A program made the position numbers and the translations under genes. DNA of 51,126 nt from Planctomycetota bacterium (GTDB lineage Bacteria; Planctomycetota; UBA8108; JACQVS01): assembly GCA_016209605.1 (NCBI GenBank), contig JACQVS010000083.1, positions 1 to 51,126 of the forward strand, given 5' to 3'. A model generated the notes under the pieces. The model saw only the letters and a program-made list of their open reading frames with translations. It searched no databases and was not told the DNA's origin. Shown in pieces: positions 27,056 to 36,651 of the stretch; position 1 is the first letter of the stretch; each line of letters begins with the position of its first letter.

Positions 27056-28309
27056 TCAATGCGCTGCGGGCGGAAGGGCCGGGGTCACCACGATGTTGCG
27101 GAACCACACCTTGCCGTGGTCCCCCTGCAGCATGAGCGGGCCCGGGCGAGACTCGAAGGGAAGCTGCGCTCCGCCGGTGATGCCATCGAGCCTCTCGTTG
27201 TCGACGATGGTCTTTCCGTTCAGCGCCACCGTGACGTAGCGGCCAGTGAGGGCGATCTCGTACTTCTGCCAGGTCTCCGGCTCGCCCGTGGCGTTGGCGC
27301 ACGGGGCGATGCGGCTGTAAACGGCGCCGTTGGTGTGCTGGTTGGGGGCGTCGTGATGGTCGAGGATCTGGACCTCGTAACGACCTCGCAGGTAAATGCC
27401 GCTGTTGCCGCCCTTCACGATCTTGTACTCGAGGCTGAGCTTGAAGTCCTTGAACTCGGCGTCGGAGACCAGGTCGACATCGTGCTCGCCGTTGGTGAGG
27501 ACGCCCTCCTCGCACTTCCAGCCGAAGCTCTTCGACTCTTGGCGGGCGTGCCAGCCGGCGAGGCCCTGTTGCGCCAGGAGAGTGACGGGCGAGCCCCACT
27601 GGCGCTGGCGGGTCCCCTTGATGGGGATGATGTCGCCGCCGCCGGCGGGCTCGGCCTTGCCGGCCAGCCGGTCGCCGCGCAGCTCCCCCGAGAAATGGAT
27701 GCGGTCGCCGGCCCGGGTCTCAAAGTCGAAGCTGAGAACGCCCGCTCGCGGGCCGGTCTTCAAGGCGAGGTTCTCGAGCTTGATTTCATCGCCGGTCTCG
27801 CTGAAGGCCTTCCCCCGCAAGAGGCCGCCCCCCTGGTCATCGAGCACCAGCCGGCCGCTTCTGGAGCCGTCGACCGGCTCGGCGACCACCTCCCAGACGC
27901 CGTTGGGATTGACATCGAAGCTCCCCGGCGTGCCGATGACGATGAATTTCTCCTTTTCCTCCTCCTGATAGCCTTCCACGGCATCGCCGACGCGCCGGAG
28001 GACGAGCGGCTTCTTCGAGTGCCCGCTCTTCACCAGGAGTTCGCCATGCGGAGAAAGGCTCACCGCGTCCCGGCCCAGCGGGTAGACGCTCCCCCAACGC
28101 CAGACCAGCTCTCCCTTGGGCGCCCCCCCCTCCCCCTCGAGGAGAAGGAAACCCGAGCGGAAGGAACTCGCCGAGTTGGCGATGAGGATTTCCCAGCGGC
28201 CGTAGTAGTCCTGGAGCCGCGGCTCGGCGAGAGCTGAAGAGCCGTTGAGAGCCATGAAAAACATCCACAACCAGGCGACAAGAGCAGATCGAATCATCGT
28301 TTTTACCAT
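27056..28309 (-). CDS. Exported DUF1080 (3-keto-disaccharide hydrolase) family protein
   Basis: DUF1080 domains are LamG-like beta-sandwiches found in secreted sugar-degrading enzymes; some hydrolyse 3-keto-disaccharides. The domain lies in the last about 190 residues: LLAQQGLAGWHARQ, KCEEGVLTNGEHDVDLVSD, SGIYLRGRYEVQILD, and GDHGKVWFRNIVV. The N-terminal half (about 30-230) is an unassigned beta-rich region with several WEI/GVWEVV strands. A signal peptide follows the start. The ATG at 28339 would add ten polar residues; the in-frame ATG at 28309 (MVKTMIRSALVAWLWMFF) gives a normal signal peptide and is preferred. Neighbours do not reveal the substrate. Confidence 0.75.
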   Translation of the reverse strand: MVKTMIRSALVAWLWMFFMALNGSSALAEPRLQDYYGRWEILIANSASSFRSGFLLLEGEGGAPKGELVWRWGSVYPLGRDAVSLSPHGELLVKSGHSKKPLVLRRVGDAVEGYQEEEKEKFIVIGTPGSFDVNPNGVWEVVAEPVDGSRSGRLVLDDQGGGLLRGKAFSETGDEIKLENLALKTGPRAGVLSFDFETRAGDRIHFSGELRGDRLAGKAEPAGGGDIIPIKGTRQRQWGSPVTLLAQQGLAGWHARQESKSFGWKCEEGVLTNGEHDVDLVSDAEFKDFKLSLEYKIVKGGNSGIYLRGRYEVQILDHHDAPNQHTNGAVYSRIAPCANATGEPETWQKYEIALTGRYVTVALNGKTIVDNERLDGITGGAQLPFESRPGPLMLQGDHGKVWFRNIVVTPALPPAAH

Positions 28310-28421
28310 GTTTCCAGATACCTCATTAGAACTGAGCATTGGGGAGACTTTCCAATCCCAATCTTATACTTTGCCGGCCGCGGCGATTGCAAGCTAGAAC
28401 GCCGGCTTTACAATTTTTTAC

Positions 28422-28745
28422 ATGGACCTGCCGCCGGTCCAGCTCCCCAGGCGCGTGACCCTCTACGAGTTCGATGACCTTTACACGGCGCCGCAGTGCG
28501 GATTCAAGGGCGTCCTCGATTACTACGAGAAGGCCAGCTCCGCTCCGCTGGTCTCCTCGATCAACATCCCTTGCCGGGTGCTCTTCGCCACCGACGATCC
28601 GGTGGTGGATGCGTCGGCCCTGGACCGCCATCCCCGGCCGCGGAACGTGCAGGTGACGAAAACGGCCTGCGGCGGCCATCTCGGCTTTTTGGGGGCCCCC
28701 TGGTATGATGGCGGCTTCCGCTGGTTGGGCGCGCGGCTCCTCTAG
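28422..28745 (+). pseudogene. C-terminal fragment of a YheT-type alpha/beta hydrolase
   Basis: The 107-aa frame contains VTLYEFDDLYTAPQCGF, DYYEKASSAPLV, INIPCRVLFATDDPVVD (region of the catalytic Asp) and GGHLGFLG (catalytic His). This is the last third of the YheT/ABHD1-3 hydrolase family (normally about 320 aa). The nucleophile elbow GxSxG and everything before it are missing. The ATG at 28422 is probably fortuitous. The break lies at about 28420, directly after the promoter-side region of the divergent DUF1080 gene. Confidence 0.65.
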
Positions 28746-28809
28746 TGGGCCGTCGCCCCGGCGGTTGGCTGAGATTTTTATCACCAGCATGACAAGAAAG
28801 GACCGCATC

Positions 28810-30057
28810 ATGTGGAGAACAGCTCCCCTGGCGATTTTCCTCTCCAGCCTTCTCATCCCGGCCCAATCCCTCAAGGCGCAAAACCAGACGCGCCGGCTGC
28901 CAGCGCGCGAGTACGCCGACAAGATGAAGGGCGGCTGGATCGGGCAGATGTGCGGCGTCGGGTGGGGCGGCCCCACCGAGTTCCAGTGGAAAAGCGCCAT
29001 CATCCCCGAGGAGGAGATGCCCAGGTGGAAACCGGAGATGGTGAACCAGTTCGAGCAAGATGACCTCTACGTCGAGATGACCTTCCTGCGGACGCTCGAG
29101 CTGCACGGGCTCGAGGTCTCGATCCGCCAGGCGGGGATCGATTTCGCGAACAGCGGCTACCCCCTGTGGCACGCCAACGCCGCCGGCCGCGCCAACCTCC
29201 GGAAGGGCATCGCGCCGCCGGACTCCGGCCACCCGAAGTTCAACAAGCACGCCGACGACATCGACTACCAGATCGAGTCCGACTTCTCCGGCCTGATCGC
29301 CCCCGGCCTCCCGAACGTCGCCATCGAGCTGGGGGAGGAGTTCGGGCGCCTCATGAACTACGGCGACGGCGTCTACGGCGGGCAGTTCTTCGGCGCCATG
29401 TACGCCTTGGCCTTCTTCGAAAAGGATCCGCGCCAGATCGTCCAGGCCGGCCTCGAGGCCTTGCCCGAGGGGAGCCAGTACCGCGAGTGCGTGAGCGATG
29501 TCCTGCGCTGGCACGCCGAAAATCCGCAGGACTGGCAGAAGACCTGGCGGCTCGTGAACGACAAGTACCAGAAAAACCCGGCCTACCGGCGCGCCTCCTG
29601 CGAGAAGGGGGATTTCAACATCGACGCCAAGCTTAACGGCGCCTACGTCGTCCTGGGGCTGCTCTACGGCCAGGGCGATCCCGACCGCACCATCCTCGTC
29701 GCCACCCGCTGCGGCCAGGACAGCGACTGCAATCCCTCCAGCGCCACCGGCATCCTCTTCACCACCTTCGGCTTCGAGAAAACGCCCGAGCGTTTCAAGT
29801 CGGCCTTGAATCCCGAGGGGAAGTTCAGCCACACGCCGTACAACTTCCCCACCCTGGTCCGGGTGTGCGAGCGGCTGGCGCGCCAGGCGGTGGCGAAGGC
29901 CGGCGGCCGGATCGAGAAGGATGAAAAGGGCGAGGAGGTCTTCATCCTCCCCGTCGAGAAGATCAAGCCCCCCAAGCTCGAGAAGTGCTGGGAGCCCGGT
30001 CCCCCCGGCGGCTCGAAGTTCACCGACGAGGAGATGGCGAAGATCACCGCACGGTAA
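28810..30057 (+). CDS. Exported ADP-ribosylglycohydrolase-family protein
   Basis: A 415-aa protein from ATG 28810, chosen because AAAGGA lies 7 nt upstream; an ATG at 28789 would add seven residues. A signal peptide spans about 1-22 (ending SLKAQ). The family's helical fold is recognisable from KMKGGWIGQMCGVGWGGPTE and the metal-site segments FEQDDLYVEM and RCGQDSDCNPSSATG, the latter corresponding to the GxDxDTNA motif. The family removes ADP-ribose from proteins or small molecules, but secreted planctomycete-type members have unknown targets. The insertion around 130-190 is typical of the exported subgroup. The next gene starts 75 nt downstream on the same strand. Confidence 0.8.
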   Translation: MWRTAPLAIFLSSLLIPAQSLKAQNQTRRLPAREYADKMKGGWIGQMCGVGWGGPTEFQWKSAIIPEEEMPRWKPEMVNQFEQDDLYVEMTFLRTLELHGLEVSIRQAGIDFANSGYPLWHANAAGRANLRKGIAPPDSGHPKFNKHADDIDYQIESDFSGLIAPGLPNVAIELGEEFGRLMNYGDGVYGGQFFGAMYALAFFEKDPRQIVQAGLEALPEGSQYRECVSDVLRWHAENPQDWQKTWRLVNDKYQKNPAYRRASCEKGDFNIDAKLNGAYVVLGLLYGQGDPDRTILVATRCGQDSDCNPSSATGILFTTFGFEKTPERFKSALNPEGKFSHTPYNFPTLVRVCERLARQAVAKAGGRIEKDEKGEEVFILPVEKIKPPKLEKCWEPGPPGGSKFTDEEMAKITAR

Positions 30058-30132
30058 AAAACTCCGCTCGCCCAGCGGCTTCGACCCGACCGTTGACGAT
30101 CTCGCCTGCCGGCCGTATCCTTCTTGCCAGCC

Positions 30133-31734
30133 ATGAAAAGGTCGCTAGAGGCCCTCGATCCGGTGCGATTGCGCATTTATGAAAACCTTTTCTCCGCCAT
30201 CGCCGAGGAGATGGGTGGGGCCCTCGGCCGCCTGGGCTTTTCCCCCAACATCACCGAGCGGCGCGATTACTCGACCGCCCTCTTCGCGGCCGATGGGTCG
30301 CTCGCGGCGCAGGCGGCGCACATCCCGGTGCACCTGGGATCGATGCCGCTTTCGGTGGAGTGCGCCATCGCGGCGCTTCGCCTCGGGCCCGGCGACGTGG
30401 GCCTGCTCAACGATCCCTTCCAGGGCGGCACTCATCTACCGGACATCACCCTGGTCGCCCCGGTTTTTCTCCCCGGCGACCGCGATCGACCCTCTTTCTT
30501 CGTCGCCAACCGCGCCCACCACGCCGATGTAGGGGGCATCGCCGGCGGCTCGATGGCGGCGGCGCGGGAAATTTACCAGGAAGGGTTGCGCATCCCGCCG
30601 GTCATTTACGCGCGCGGCGGCAAGGTCGATGAGGGCCTGCACCGCCTCTTCCTCGCCAACATGCGCGGCCCGGCGGAGCGCGAGGGAGACCTCGCCGCTC
30701 AGCTCGCGGCGCTGCGGGTGGGGGAGCGGAGGCTCCGGGAGCTGGTCGAGGCCAACGGCCGCCGCGAGGTGCTGGCCTTCGCGAAGCACCTCCAGCGCTA
30801 CGCCGAGAGGTTGATGCGCGCCGCGCTCGCGGCGATTCCGGCCGGCCGCTACGCCTTTGAAGATTTTCTGGATGCCGAGGAGGCGGGATGCGCGCCGCCG
30901 AAAATCCGCGCCGCCATCTCGATTCGCGGCGGCCGCGCCGCGGTCGACTTCGCCGGCACCAGCCCGCCAGTCCCCGGAAACCGCAACGCCAACCTCGCGG
31001 TCACGCTCTCGGCGGTGTTTTACGTCTTCCGCGCCCTCGGCGGCGAGGCCATGCCGGCGAACGCCGGCTGCTTGAAGCCGGTTGAGGTGCGGGCGCCGCG
31101 AGGCACCCTCGTGAACGCCCTGGCGCCGGCCGCGGTGGCGGCGGGGAACGTCGAGACCTCGCAGCGCATCGTCGACGTCCTCCTCGGCGCCCTGGCCAAG
31201 GCTTTGCCTGACAAAGTGCCGGCTGCGAGCCAGGGGACCATGAACAACCTGACCATCGCCGGGTACGATCCCGTCCGCCGGCGCCCCTTCACCTACTACG
31301 AGACCCTGGGCGGCGGCACCGGCGCGCTTCGCGGCATGGGGGGCGTCTCGGGCATCCATTCCCACATGACCAACACCTGGAACACCCCCATCGAGGCCCT
31401 GGAAAGCTCCTACCCGATCAAGGTGACCGCGTACGCGCTCCGGCGGGGGAGCGGCGGCCGGGGCCGCTGGAAAGGGGGCGATGGCCTGACGCGCGAGCTC
31501 GAGCTGCTCGCCCCCGCCGAGGTCGCCTTCACCGGCGAAAGTCGCGAGCGCCGGCCTTACGGCCTCGGGGGCGGCGGGCCCGGAGCGCCCGGCCGCGCCT
31601 GGCTGATCTTCAAGGGCAAGAAGGAGGCCCTGCCGGGGAGGTTCCACCGGCACTTGCCCCAAGGGGCCCGCATCAGCATCGAGACGCCCGGCGGCGGCGG
31701 CTTCGGGAAGCCGAAGCGGGAAAAGCACCCATGA
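30133..31734 (+). CDS. Hydantoinase B/oxoprolinase-family protein (HyuB type)
   Basis: About 533 aa. Diagnostic segments run through the length: DPVRLRIYENLFSAIAEEMG at the start, GFSPNITERRDYSTALFAADG, the metal-site region LLNDPFQGGTHLPDITL, FFVANRAHHADVGG, and C-terminal YETLGGGTGA and SSYPIKVTAYALRRGSGG. HyuB proteins act with HyuA in ATP-dependent opening of hydantoin, acetophenone or oxoproline rings; no hyuA is in the window. ATG 30133 is preferred over the alternative start at 30124 because the conserved N-terminus begins there. Its stop overlaps the next start by 4 nt (31731-31734), so the two are translationally coupled. Confidence 0.88.
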   Translation: MKRSLEALDPVRLRIYENLFSAIAEEMGGALGRLGFSPNITERRDYSTALFAADGSLAAQAAHIPVHLGSMPLSVECAIAALRLGPGDVGLLNDPFQGGTHLPDITLVAPVFLPGDRDRPSFFVANRAHHADVGGIAGGSMAAAREIYQEGLRIPPVIYARGGKVDEGLHRLFLANMRGPAEREGDLAAQLAALRVGERRLRELVEANGRREVLAFAKHLQRYAERLMRAALAAIPAGRYAFEDFLDAEEAGCAPPKIRAAISIRGGRAAVDFAGTSPPVPGNRNANLAVTLSAVFYVFRALGGEAMPANAGCLKPVEVRAPRGTLVNALAPAAVAAGNVETSQRIVDVLLGALAKALPDKVPAASQGTMNNLTIAGYDPVRRRPFTYYETLGGGTGALRGMGGVSGIHSHMTNTWNTPIEALESSYPIKVTAYALRRGSGGRGRWKGGDGLTRELELLAPAEVAFTGESRERRPYGLGGGGPGAPGRAWLIFKGKKEALPGRFHRHLPQGARISIETPGGGGFGKPKREKHP

Positions 31735-33200
31735 ACTTCGTCAAGATCGGCTCCCTCAAGTCGGTCGAGTCCTTCAAGGAGCATCTCGCCGGCATCTCGA
31801 AGGAGGTGCCGGTTGATGGCCGCATCCTCCCCGCCCCCCAGTCGCCCCTCGCTCGGCCCCTCGAGGCGCGCCCCGGCGGCTTCGTGATCGGGAACCGCTG
31901 GGCCATCCAGCCCATGGAGGGCTGGGACGGCGCCGCCGATGGCAATCCCACGGAGTTGACGCTGCGGCGCTGGCGCCACTTCGGCCTCTCCGGCGCCAAG
32001 CTCATCTGGGGAGGCGAGGCGGTGGCGGTCCGCCCCGACGGCCGCGCCAATCCCAACCAGCTCGTCATCGCAGAAAACACCCTGGCGGGCCTCGATCGCC
32101 TGCGCGCGGCGCTGGTGGAGGCCCACGGGGAACGCTTCGGCGGCGACCGGGGCCTGTTCGTGGGCCTCCAGCTCACCCACTCCGGGCGCTTCTCTCGCCC
32201 CGAGAAAAAAGCTGAGCCGCGGCCGCGGATCGCTTACCGACACCCCATCCTCGACCGGAGAGTTGGCGTCACGAACGACTCCGCAGTCTTGAGCGATGCC
32301 GAGGTCGAGACGATCATCGGCGATTTCGTCCGCGCCGCCCGCCGGGCGCGGCAGATCGGCTTCCACTTCGTCGACCTGAAGCACTGCCACGGCTATTTGC
32401 TGCACGAGTTCCTCGGCGCCCACACCCGGCCGGGGCGCTACGGCGGCTCCTTCGAGAACCGCACCCGGCTCCTGCGCGAGCTCGTTGCCGGAGTGCGCCG
32501 CGAGGCGCCGGAGCTCGAGATCGGCGTGCGCGTCAGCATCTTCGACACCATTCCCTTCCGGCCGGATCCGGCGCGGAGCGGCGGGCGGCAGCTCGGGCCG
32601 GGCGTGCCGGAGGAGTTCTCGCAGCTCCTCCCTTACCGCTGGGGCTTCGGCGTCGACCCGACCGATCCGGCGCGAGGGAACTTCTCGGAGGGGATCCGGT
32701 TCCTCGAGCTCTGCCAGGCGCTGGGCCTTTATCTCATCAACCTTTCCGCCGGCAGCCCCTACTACAATCCCCACCTCCAGCGGCCGGCGGCCTTTCCGCC
32801 GAGCGATGGCTACGAGCCGCCGGAGGATCCGCTTCGAGGCGTGGCGCGCCACCTCCTCGCCGCGCGCGACTTGAAGCGGCGCTTTCCGGAGCTGCGGATC
32901 GTCGGCTCGGCCTTAAGCTACCTCCAGGACTACCTGCCGCACGTCGCCCAGGCGGCGGTGCGGGAGGGGTGGATGGATTTCGCCGGCATCGGCCGAATGG
33001 CCCTCGCCTACTGGGATCTGCCCGCCGACTGCCTCGAGGGGAGGGGCCTCGACCGGAAGCGCCTCTGCCGCACTTTCAGCGACTGCACCACCGGCCCGCG
33101 GCAAGGCCTGCCGAGCGGCTGCTACCCCCTCGACCCCTTTTACGCCGGGCGGCCCGAGGCCGAGGCGCTTAAGGCGGTCAAGAGCGGCCGGAAGCCGTGA
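31731..33200 (+). CDS. NADH:flavin oxidoreductase, old yellow enzyme family
   Basis: A 489-aa FMN-binding TIM-barrel oxidoreductase that would reduce activated C=C bonds with NAD(P)H. Visible motifs are RWAIQPMEGWDG (strand 1), GAKLIWGGEAVAV, FVGLQLTHSGRFSRP, and the signature KHCHGYLLHEFLGAHTRPG followed by YGGSFENRTRLLREL. The C-terminal phosphate-binding region is VGSALSYLQDY and FAGIGRMALAYWDLP. The C-terminal CxxxxxxC-like pair (CRTFSDC) recalls 2,4-dienoyl-CoA reductase relatives, but the iron-sulfur domain is not present. It overlaps the HyuB gene by ATGA. The pair may act on one cyclic substrate; this is inferred from coupling only. Convergent with, and overlapping by 23 nt, the next gene. 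Confidence 0.87.
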   Translation: MNFVKIGSLKSVESFKEHLAGISKEVPVDGRILPAPQSPLARPLEARPGGFVIGNRWAIQPMEGWDGAADGNPTELTLRRWRHFGLSGAKLIWGGEAVAVRPDGRANPNQLVIAENTLAGLDRLRAALVEAHGERFGGDRGLFVGLQLTHSGRFSRPEKKAEPRPRIAYRHPILDRRVGVTNDSAVLSDAEVETIIGDFVRAARRARQIGFHFVDLKHCHGYLLHEFLGAHTRPGRYGGSFENRTRLLRELVAGVRREAPELEIGVRVSIFDTIPFRPDPARSGGRQLGPGVPEEFSQLLPYRWGFGVDPTDPARGNFSEGIRFLELCQALGLYLINLSAGSPYYNPHLQRPAAFPPSDGYEPPEDPLRGVARHLLAARDLKRRFPELRIVGSALSYLQDYLPHVAQAAVREGWMDFAGIGRMALAYWDLPADCLEGRGLDRKRLCRTFSDCTTGPRQGLPSGCYPLDPFYAGRPEAEALKAVKSGRKP

Positions 33201-33804
33201 CCGCGGGGCCCAGGTTTTTCTCGAACTGCTCGAGCGCCCACTTGGCCAGGGCCTGGACTTTTTCATCGGGGTACCAGGCCAGCTTCCCCAGCACGGGATT
33301 GAACCACCGGGCGGCCTGGGCGTCCAGGGAGCCGCGCTCGTTCTCGGCCGCGACCCCCAGGAGGGCCGCGAGGCGAAGGGCCCTCGCTTCATCCCAATCC
33401 GGAAGCGCCTGCTCGACCGCCCGGGCCGCCGGCTCGCTGGCGCGCAAGAGCGCCAGGACCGCTGCTCGCTCGAGCGAGGCCGGCCAGCGGCCCATGAGTT
33501 TCTGCAACCTCCACTCCCCGAACTCGCTGCACTCCATGGGCAACTGGAACAGATATCCCTGCGGCCAATCCGGATCAAAGGAATCGCCCAGGAGCTTTAT
33601 CAAGCGCGGAATCGCCCGCACCGAGCGCCTCTCCCCCAGCTTCGCGATCGCGACGCGTTTTTCAACATCACTTCCCGACCCGAACCGGTAGAGCCACCAC
33701 TGCTCCACGAGGAAATCTTTTGAAGCCAGCCCCGTCCCGAGAAGGGTGATCAAGCCCGCGCTCGCCGCGGCGAGAGCGACCAATCGGCCTTTTATGGCGC
33801 TCAT
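33178..33804 (-). CDS. Membrane-anchored HEAT-like repeat protein of unknown function
   Basis: A 208-aa protein with AAAGGAG 5 nt before ATG 33804. One hydrophobic N-terminal segment (about 7-27) is a signal anchor. Helical repeats resembling HEAT/PBS units follow: RVAIAKLGERRSVRAIPRLI, LERAAVLALLRASEPAARAV, and KVQALAKWALEQFEK. Such repeats usually mediate protein contacts. No catalytic motif is seen. Its 3' end overlaps the convergent oxidoreductase gene. Confidence 0.55.
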   Translation of the reverse strand: MSAIKGRLVALAAASAGLITLLGTGLASKDFLVEQWWLYRFGSGSDVEKRVAIAKLGERRSVRAIPRLIKLLGDSFDPDWPQGYLFQLPMECSEFGEWRLQKLMGRWPASLERAAVLALLRASEPAARAVEQALPDWDEARALRLAALLGVAAENERGSLDAQAARWFNPVLGKLAWYPDEKVQALAKWALEQFEKNLGPAVTASGRS

Positions 33805-33816
33805 GCGGTCTCCTTT

Positions 33817-34062
33817 CTACGACCTCCTTGGCCACGGACCTGCACCGTCGTTCAAACTGATGCAGACGTGGCCGGGAAAGCCGTAGAGGGCCCGAGGAGC
33901 CGAGCGGGCGCCGGCGGCCTCGAGGAGGCGCGCCGCTTCCAGGTCCAGCGCGAGGGTGGTGATCCCCGGCCGCGCCATTGCTTTCAACCGGCCCAGGATG
34001 CGCCGCGCCAGTTCCCCCGCCCGCTTGAGTCCGATGAGATCCTTTTCGCTCTGGATGGACAT
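33817..34062 (-). pseudogene. N-terminal stub of type I methionine aminopeptidase
   Basis: Residues 1-73 follow the enzyme's N-terminus: MSIQSEKDLIGLKRAGELAR, GITTLALDLEAARLLEAAGA and ALYGFPGHVCISLND. The match stops there, just before the first active-site histidine (the CHGIP segment), and ends in GAGPWPRRS. All metal ligands are absent, so it is inactive. The start is the family's normal start, with TATAGT 8-13 nt upstream but no Shine-Dalgarno motif. A functional copy must exist elsewhere, since the activity is essential. Confidence 0.75.
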
Positions 34063-34185
34063 GTCCGTTTCACTATAACCGAAAGATCAAGTCTCAAGAA
34101 GCGCCAAAAAGCTTGCCAGCCGTGGTACGATGGGGCCTGATCTCCGACCACCTCGAGGGAATCTTGAATAGGAGATTTTCGCTCC

Positions 34186-34980
34186 ATGCTCATCAAAACC
34201 TTTTGCCTGCTGTCCGGCGCCGCCGCGCTGGCGTTCTCCGGCTGCCTTTCGGACCGCATGCGAAGTGGCGGCCGCTGGATCGACCTCACCCACGCTTTTT
34301 CCGAGGAGACCCTGTCCTGGCCGACCTCGGAGCCCTTCAAGAAGGAAACCGTTTTCGAAGGGATCGCCAAGGGGGGCTATTATTACAGCGCCTACAAGAT
34401 CAGCACCGCCGAGCACGGCGGCACCCACATCGATGCGCCCGTGCACTTCGCCAAGGGCCGCGCCGCGGTCGATCAAATCCCCCTCGAACGGCTCTTGGGC
34501 GAAGCGGTGGTGATCGACGTCGCCGCCCAGGCCTCGGCCCAGCGCGACTACCAGGTGGCCGCCGGAGACTTCGCCGCCTGGGAGGCCCGGCACGGCCCCA
34601 TCCCGGCCGGCGCCATCGTCCTCCTCCGCACCGGCTGGGGAAAGCACTGGCCGGTGGCGCTCAAGTACCTGGGGACCTCGAAGCGCGGCGAGGAGGGGGC
34701 GGCCGAGCTGCACTTTCCGGGCTTGCATCCCGACGCCGCGCGCTGGCTCATCCAGTACCGGAGGATCGGCGCCATCGGCATCGACACCCCGAGCATCGAC
34801 CACGGCCCCTCGAAGGACTTCCAGAGCCACCGCCTGCTCTTCGAGAGCGAGGTCCCGGCCTTCGAGAACGTCGCCAACCTGGAGTTATTGCCCGAATCCG
34901 GCGCCTTCGTCATCGCGCTCCCCATGAAGATCCAGGGAGGCAGCGGCGGGCCGCTAAGAATTATCGCCCAGCTGCCATAG
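34186..34980 (+). CDS. Cyclase/kynurenine-formamidase-like metal hydrolase, predicted lipoprotein
   Basis: A 264-aa protein of the cyclase family, which includes bacterial KynB. The Zn/Mn-binding signature HGGTHIDAPVHF is present, with the family's opening WIDLTHAFSEETLSWP and downstream VLLRTGWGKHW, FPGLHPDAARWL, and GIDTPSIDHGP. The N-terminal MLIKTFCLLSGAAALAFSGC looks like a lipoprotein signal (Cys 20), placing the enzyme in the periplasm or on the outer membrane rather than in the cytosol, as for true KynB. AGGAG lies 11 nt upstream. No tryptophan-degradation genes are nearby, so its substrate is open. Confidence 0.82.
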   Translation: MLIKTFCLLSGAAALAFSGCLSDRMRSGGRWIDLTHAFSEETLSWPTSEPFKKETVFEGIAKGGYYYSAYKISTAEHGGTHIDAPVHFAKGRAAVDQIPLERLLGEAVVIDVAAQASAQRDYQVAAGDFAAWEARHGPIPAGAIVLLRTGWGKHWPVALKYLGTSKRGEEGAAELHFPGLHPDAARWLIQYRRIGAIGIDTPSIDHGPSKDFQSHRLLFESEVPAFENVANLELLPESGAFVIALPMKIQGGSGGPLRIIAQLP

Positions 34981-35090
34981 CCCAAAAATCATTGAATCCA
35001 CTCTTGAGCAGCCACTATCCTTTGGCGAGAATTCTTCAACAATCTTGTAATCGTTGGCCTTTTTTGTTGGTATATCGGAGGAGGTGAATG

Positions 35091-36383
35091 ATGATCCGGA
35101 AAATTCACATCGGGGGGGTGCTGCTAGGCGTATGGCTGGCCGCGGCGGAATTGTGGGGCGAGATTCAAGTCGGCGCGGGAAAGCGGATCATCACTCCCGA
35201 TCCGCTGCTGCCGGTCTCGGGCGGCCTCGGGCCGACCGCTCCAGTGAGCAAAAAGAGCGGCGAGTTGACGGTCCGCGCCGTCGTGTTCCGGCGGGGCGAG
35301 GTATCGGTGGCCATCGCGAGCGTGGATGCGCTCGGTTTCCCGTCGGTGCTGTGCGAGCGGGTGCGGTCTGCCGTGCCGCGCCTGCCCGGCCGCAACATCC
35401 TCATCGGCGCGACGCATACCCACAGCGCTCCCTGCTGCTACGCCTTCCCCGACGGCCGCGGCGGCCACACGGGCGATCTGGCCTACATCGATTCGGTCTG
35501 CAAGAAGGCCGCCGAAGCGATCAATGAAGCCATCGACAACCTGCGGCCAGCGCGGATCAAGGTAGCCACTGACGAAGCCCGCGGCAAGATCGCGTTCAAT
35601 GCCTACGCTCCCGCCCTCTATGACCGCCGTATGAGCGTCATCCAGGCGGTTACTCCGGAAGGCAAGACGATCGCCACGCTGATCAACTATGCCGTCCACC
35701 CCGAGGTGCTGGGTCCGCGGGCGGGCATCCTGAGCCCGGATCTGGTCGGGCCGTTGTACGACCGGACCGAGGCGCTGGCAGGCGGCCTGGCCATCTTCAT
35801 GAACGGGGCTCAAGGCGGGATGGTGACCGCCGACAACCGCGATCTCGACCGGCCGCGAGACCTCCTCCTCGCCCACTGGCACGATTTGAATACCTGGGAG
35901 GAGTGCCTTCGCATCGGCCCCACCATGGCCGACGAAGCCCTGCGCATCGTCCACGACGCCCCCGTTCAAAATGATCCCGCGCTCTTCTGCGATGCGACCG
36001 AAGTGCGGTTCCCCGTCGAATCGGAGGCCCTCTGGAACGTCATCCTGCACTCGCCGCTCCGCTATCCGTACAATGACGACCGTTCGATCCTCACGCGCCT
36101 CAACGTCGTCAACCTGGGCAACGCCCAGATCTTGACCATCCCCGGCGAGGCGCTGCCGAACATCGGCTTTTACCTCAAACGCCACATGCGCGGCGAGCAC
36201 AACCTGCTCTTCGGCCTCACCAACGACGCCTTCGGCTATATCCTGACGAAAGTGGATTACAAGAGCTTCCGGGTATACGACTATATCAGCCGCGTTTCGA
36301 TGGGCGAGATGACGGGCGAGATCTTGATTGAACGGGCAATCGAGTTCGCCGGCAAATGCCCGATTCCGGATCGAGTGAAGTAG
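35091..36383 (+). CDS. Exported neutral ceramidase-like hydrolase
   Basis: About 430 aa. GGAGG lies 6 nt before ATG 35091 (3 nt before ATG 35088). A signal peptide spans about 1-23. The metal and catalytic region of neutral/alkaline ceramidase relatives is recognisable: EIQVGAGKRIITPD, VAIASVDALGF, GATHTHSAPCC (zinc histidines), INYAVHPEVLGP, LAIFMNGAQGGM, and LTIPGEALPNIGF. Length matches the short bacterial subgroup that lacks the C-terminal Ig-like domain of Pseudomonas-type enzymes. Substrates of this subgroup are largely unknown. It stands alone, 107 bp after the cyclase gene. Confidence 0.78.
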   Translation: MIRKIHIGGVLLGVWLAAAELWGEIQVGAGKRIITPDPLLPVSGGLGPTAPVSKKSGELTVRAVVFRRGEVSVAIASVDALGFPSVLCERVRSAVPRLPGRNILIGATHTHSAPCCYAFPDGRGGHTGDLAYIDSVCKKAAEAINEAIDNLRPARIKVATDEARGKIAFNAYAPALYDRRMSVIQAVTPEGKTIATLINYAVHPEVLGPRAGILSPDLVGPLYDRTEALAGGLAIFMNGAQGGMVTADNRDLDRPRDLLLAHWHDLNTWEECLRIGPTMADEALRIVHDAPVQNDPALFCDATEVRFPVESEALWNVILHSPLRYPYNDDRSILTRLNVVNLGNAQILTIPGEALPNIGFYLKRHMRGEHNLLFGLTNDAFGYILTKVDYKSFRVYDYISRVSMGEMTGEILIERAIEFAGKCPIPDRVK

Positions 36384-36440
36384 GTATCTTCCGTCACCCC
36401 GCTGGAGTTCGACAGGTAGGGATCCAGGGATAAGGTCTGG

Positions 36441-36552
36441 GAAAACCGCGGCCCCAGAGCCTGGAGGCGCTCTCGGTCGTTTCCCTTCCTCCCGCCGTTC
36501 CGGGTTCGCCGCCCCGATCCTGCACGCGCCCTCCGAGCGCCACGGCCCGGCG
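36441..36552. repeat. Dispersed repeat, copy 1
   Basis: Aligns without gaps to 42411-42522. The right part (36481-36552 against 42451-42522) differs at 9 of 72 positions and contains CTCCGAGCGCCACGGCCCG in both. The surrounding 36384-36651 holds no convincing gene. Confidence 0.6.
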
Positions 36553-36651
36553 CGGCAAGACTCGCCCGATGCCCTCGCCGCACTCTCCCACGATGGCGAT
36601 GCTCACGATTCCCGCCGCCGCGGCGGCCGCGGTGTGGATTCTCTAGCGAAC

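Noticed and set aside
36394..36440. Minus-strand frame reading LDPYLSNSSG, like the UlaG-type protein's IDPYLSNS
   Set aside because: Only seven or eight residues match, with no further homology either side; too short to call a fragment.
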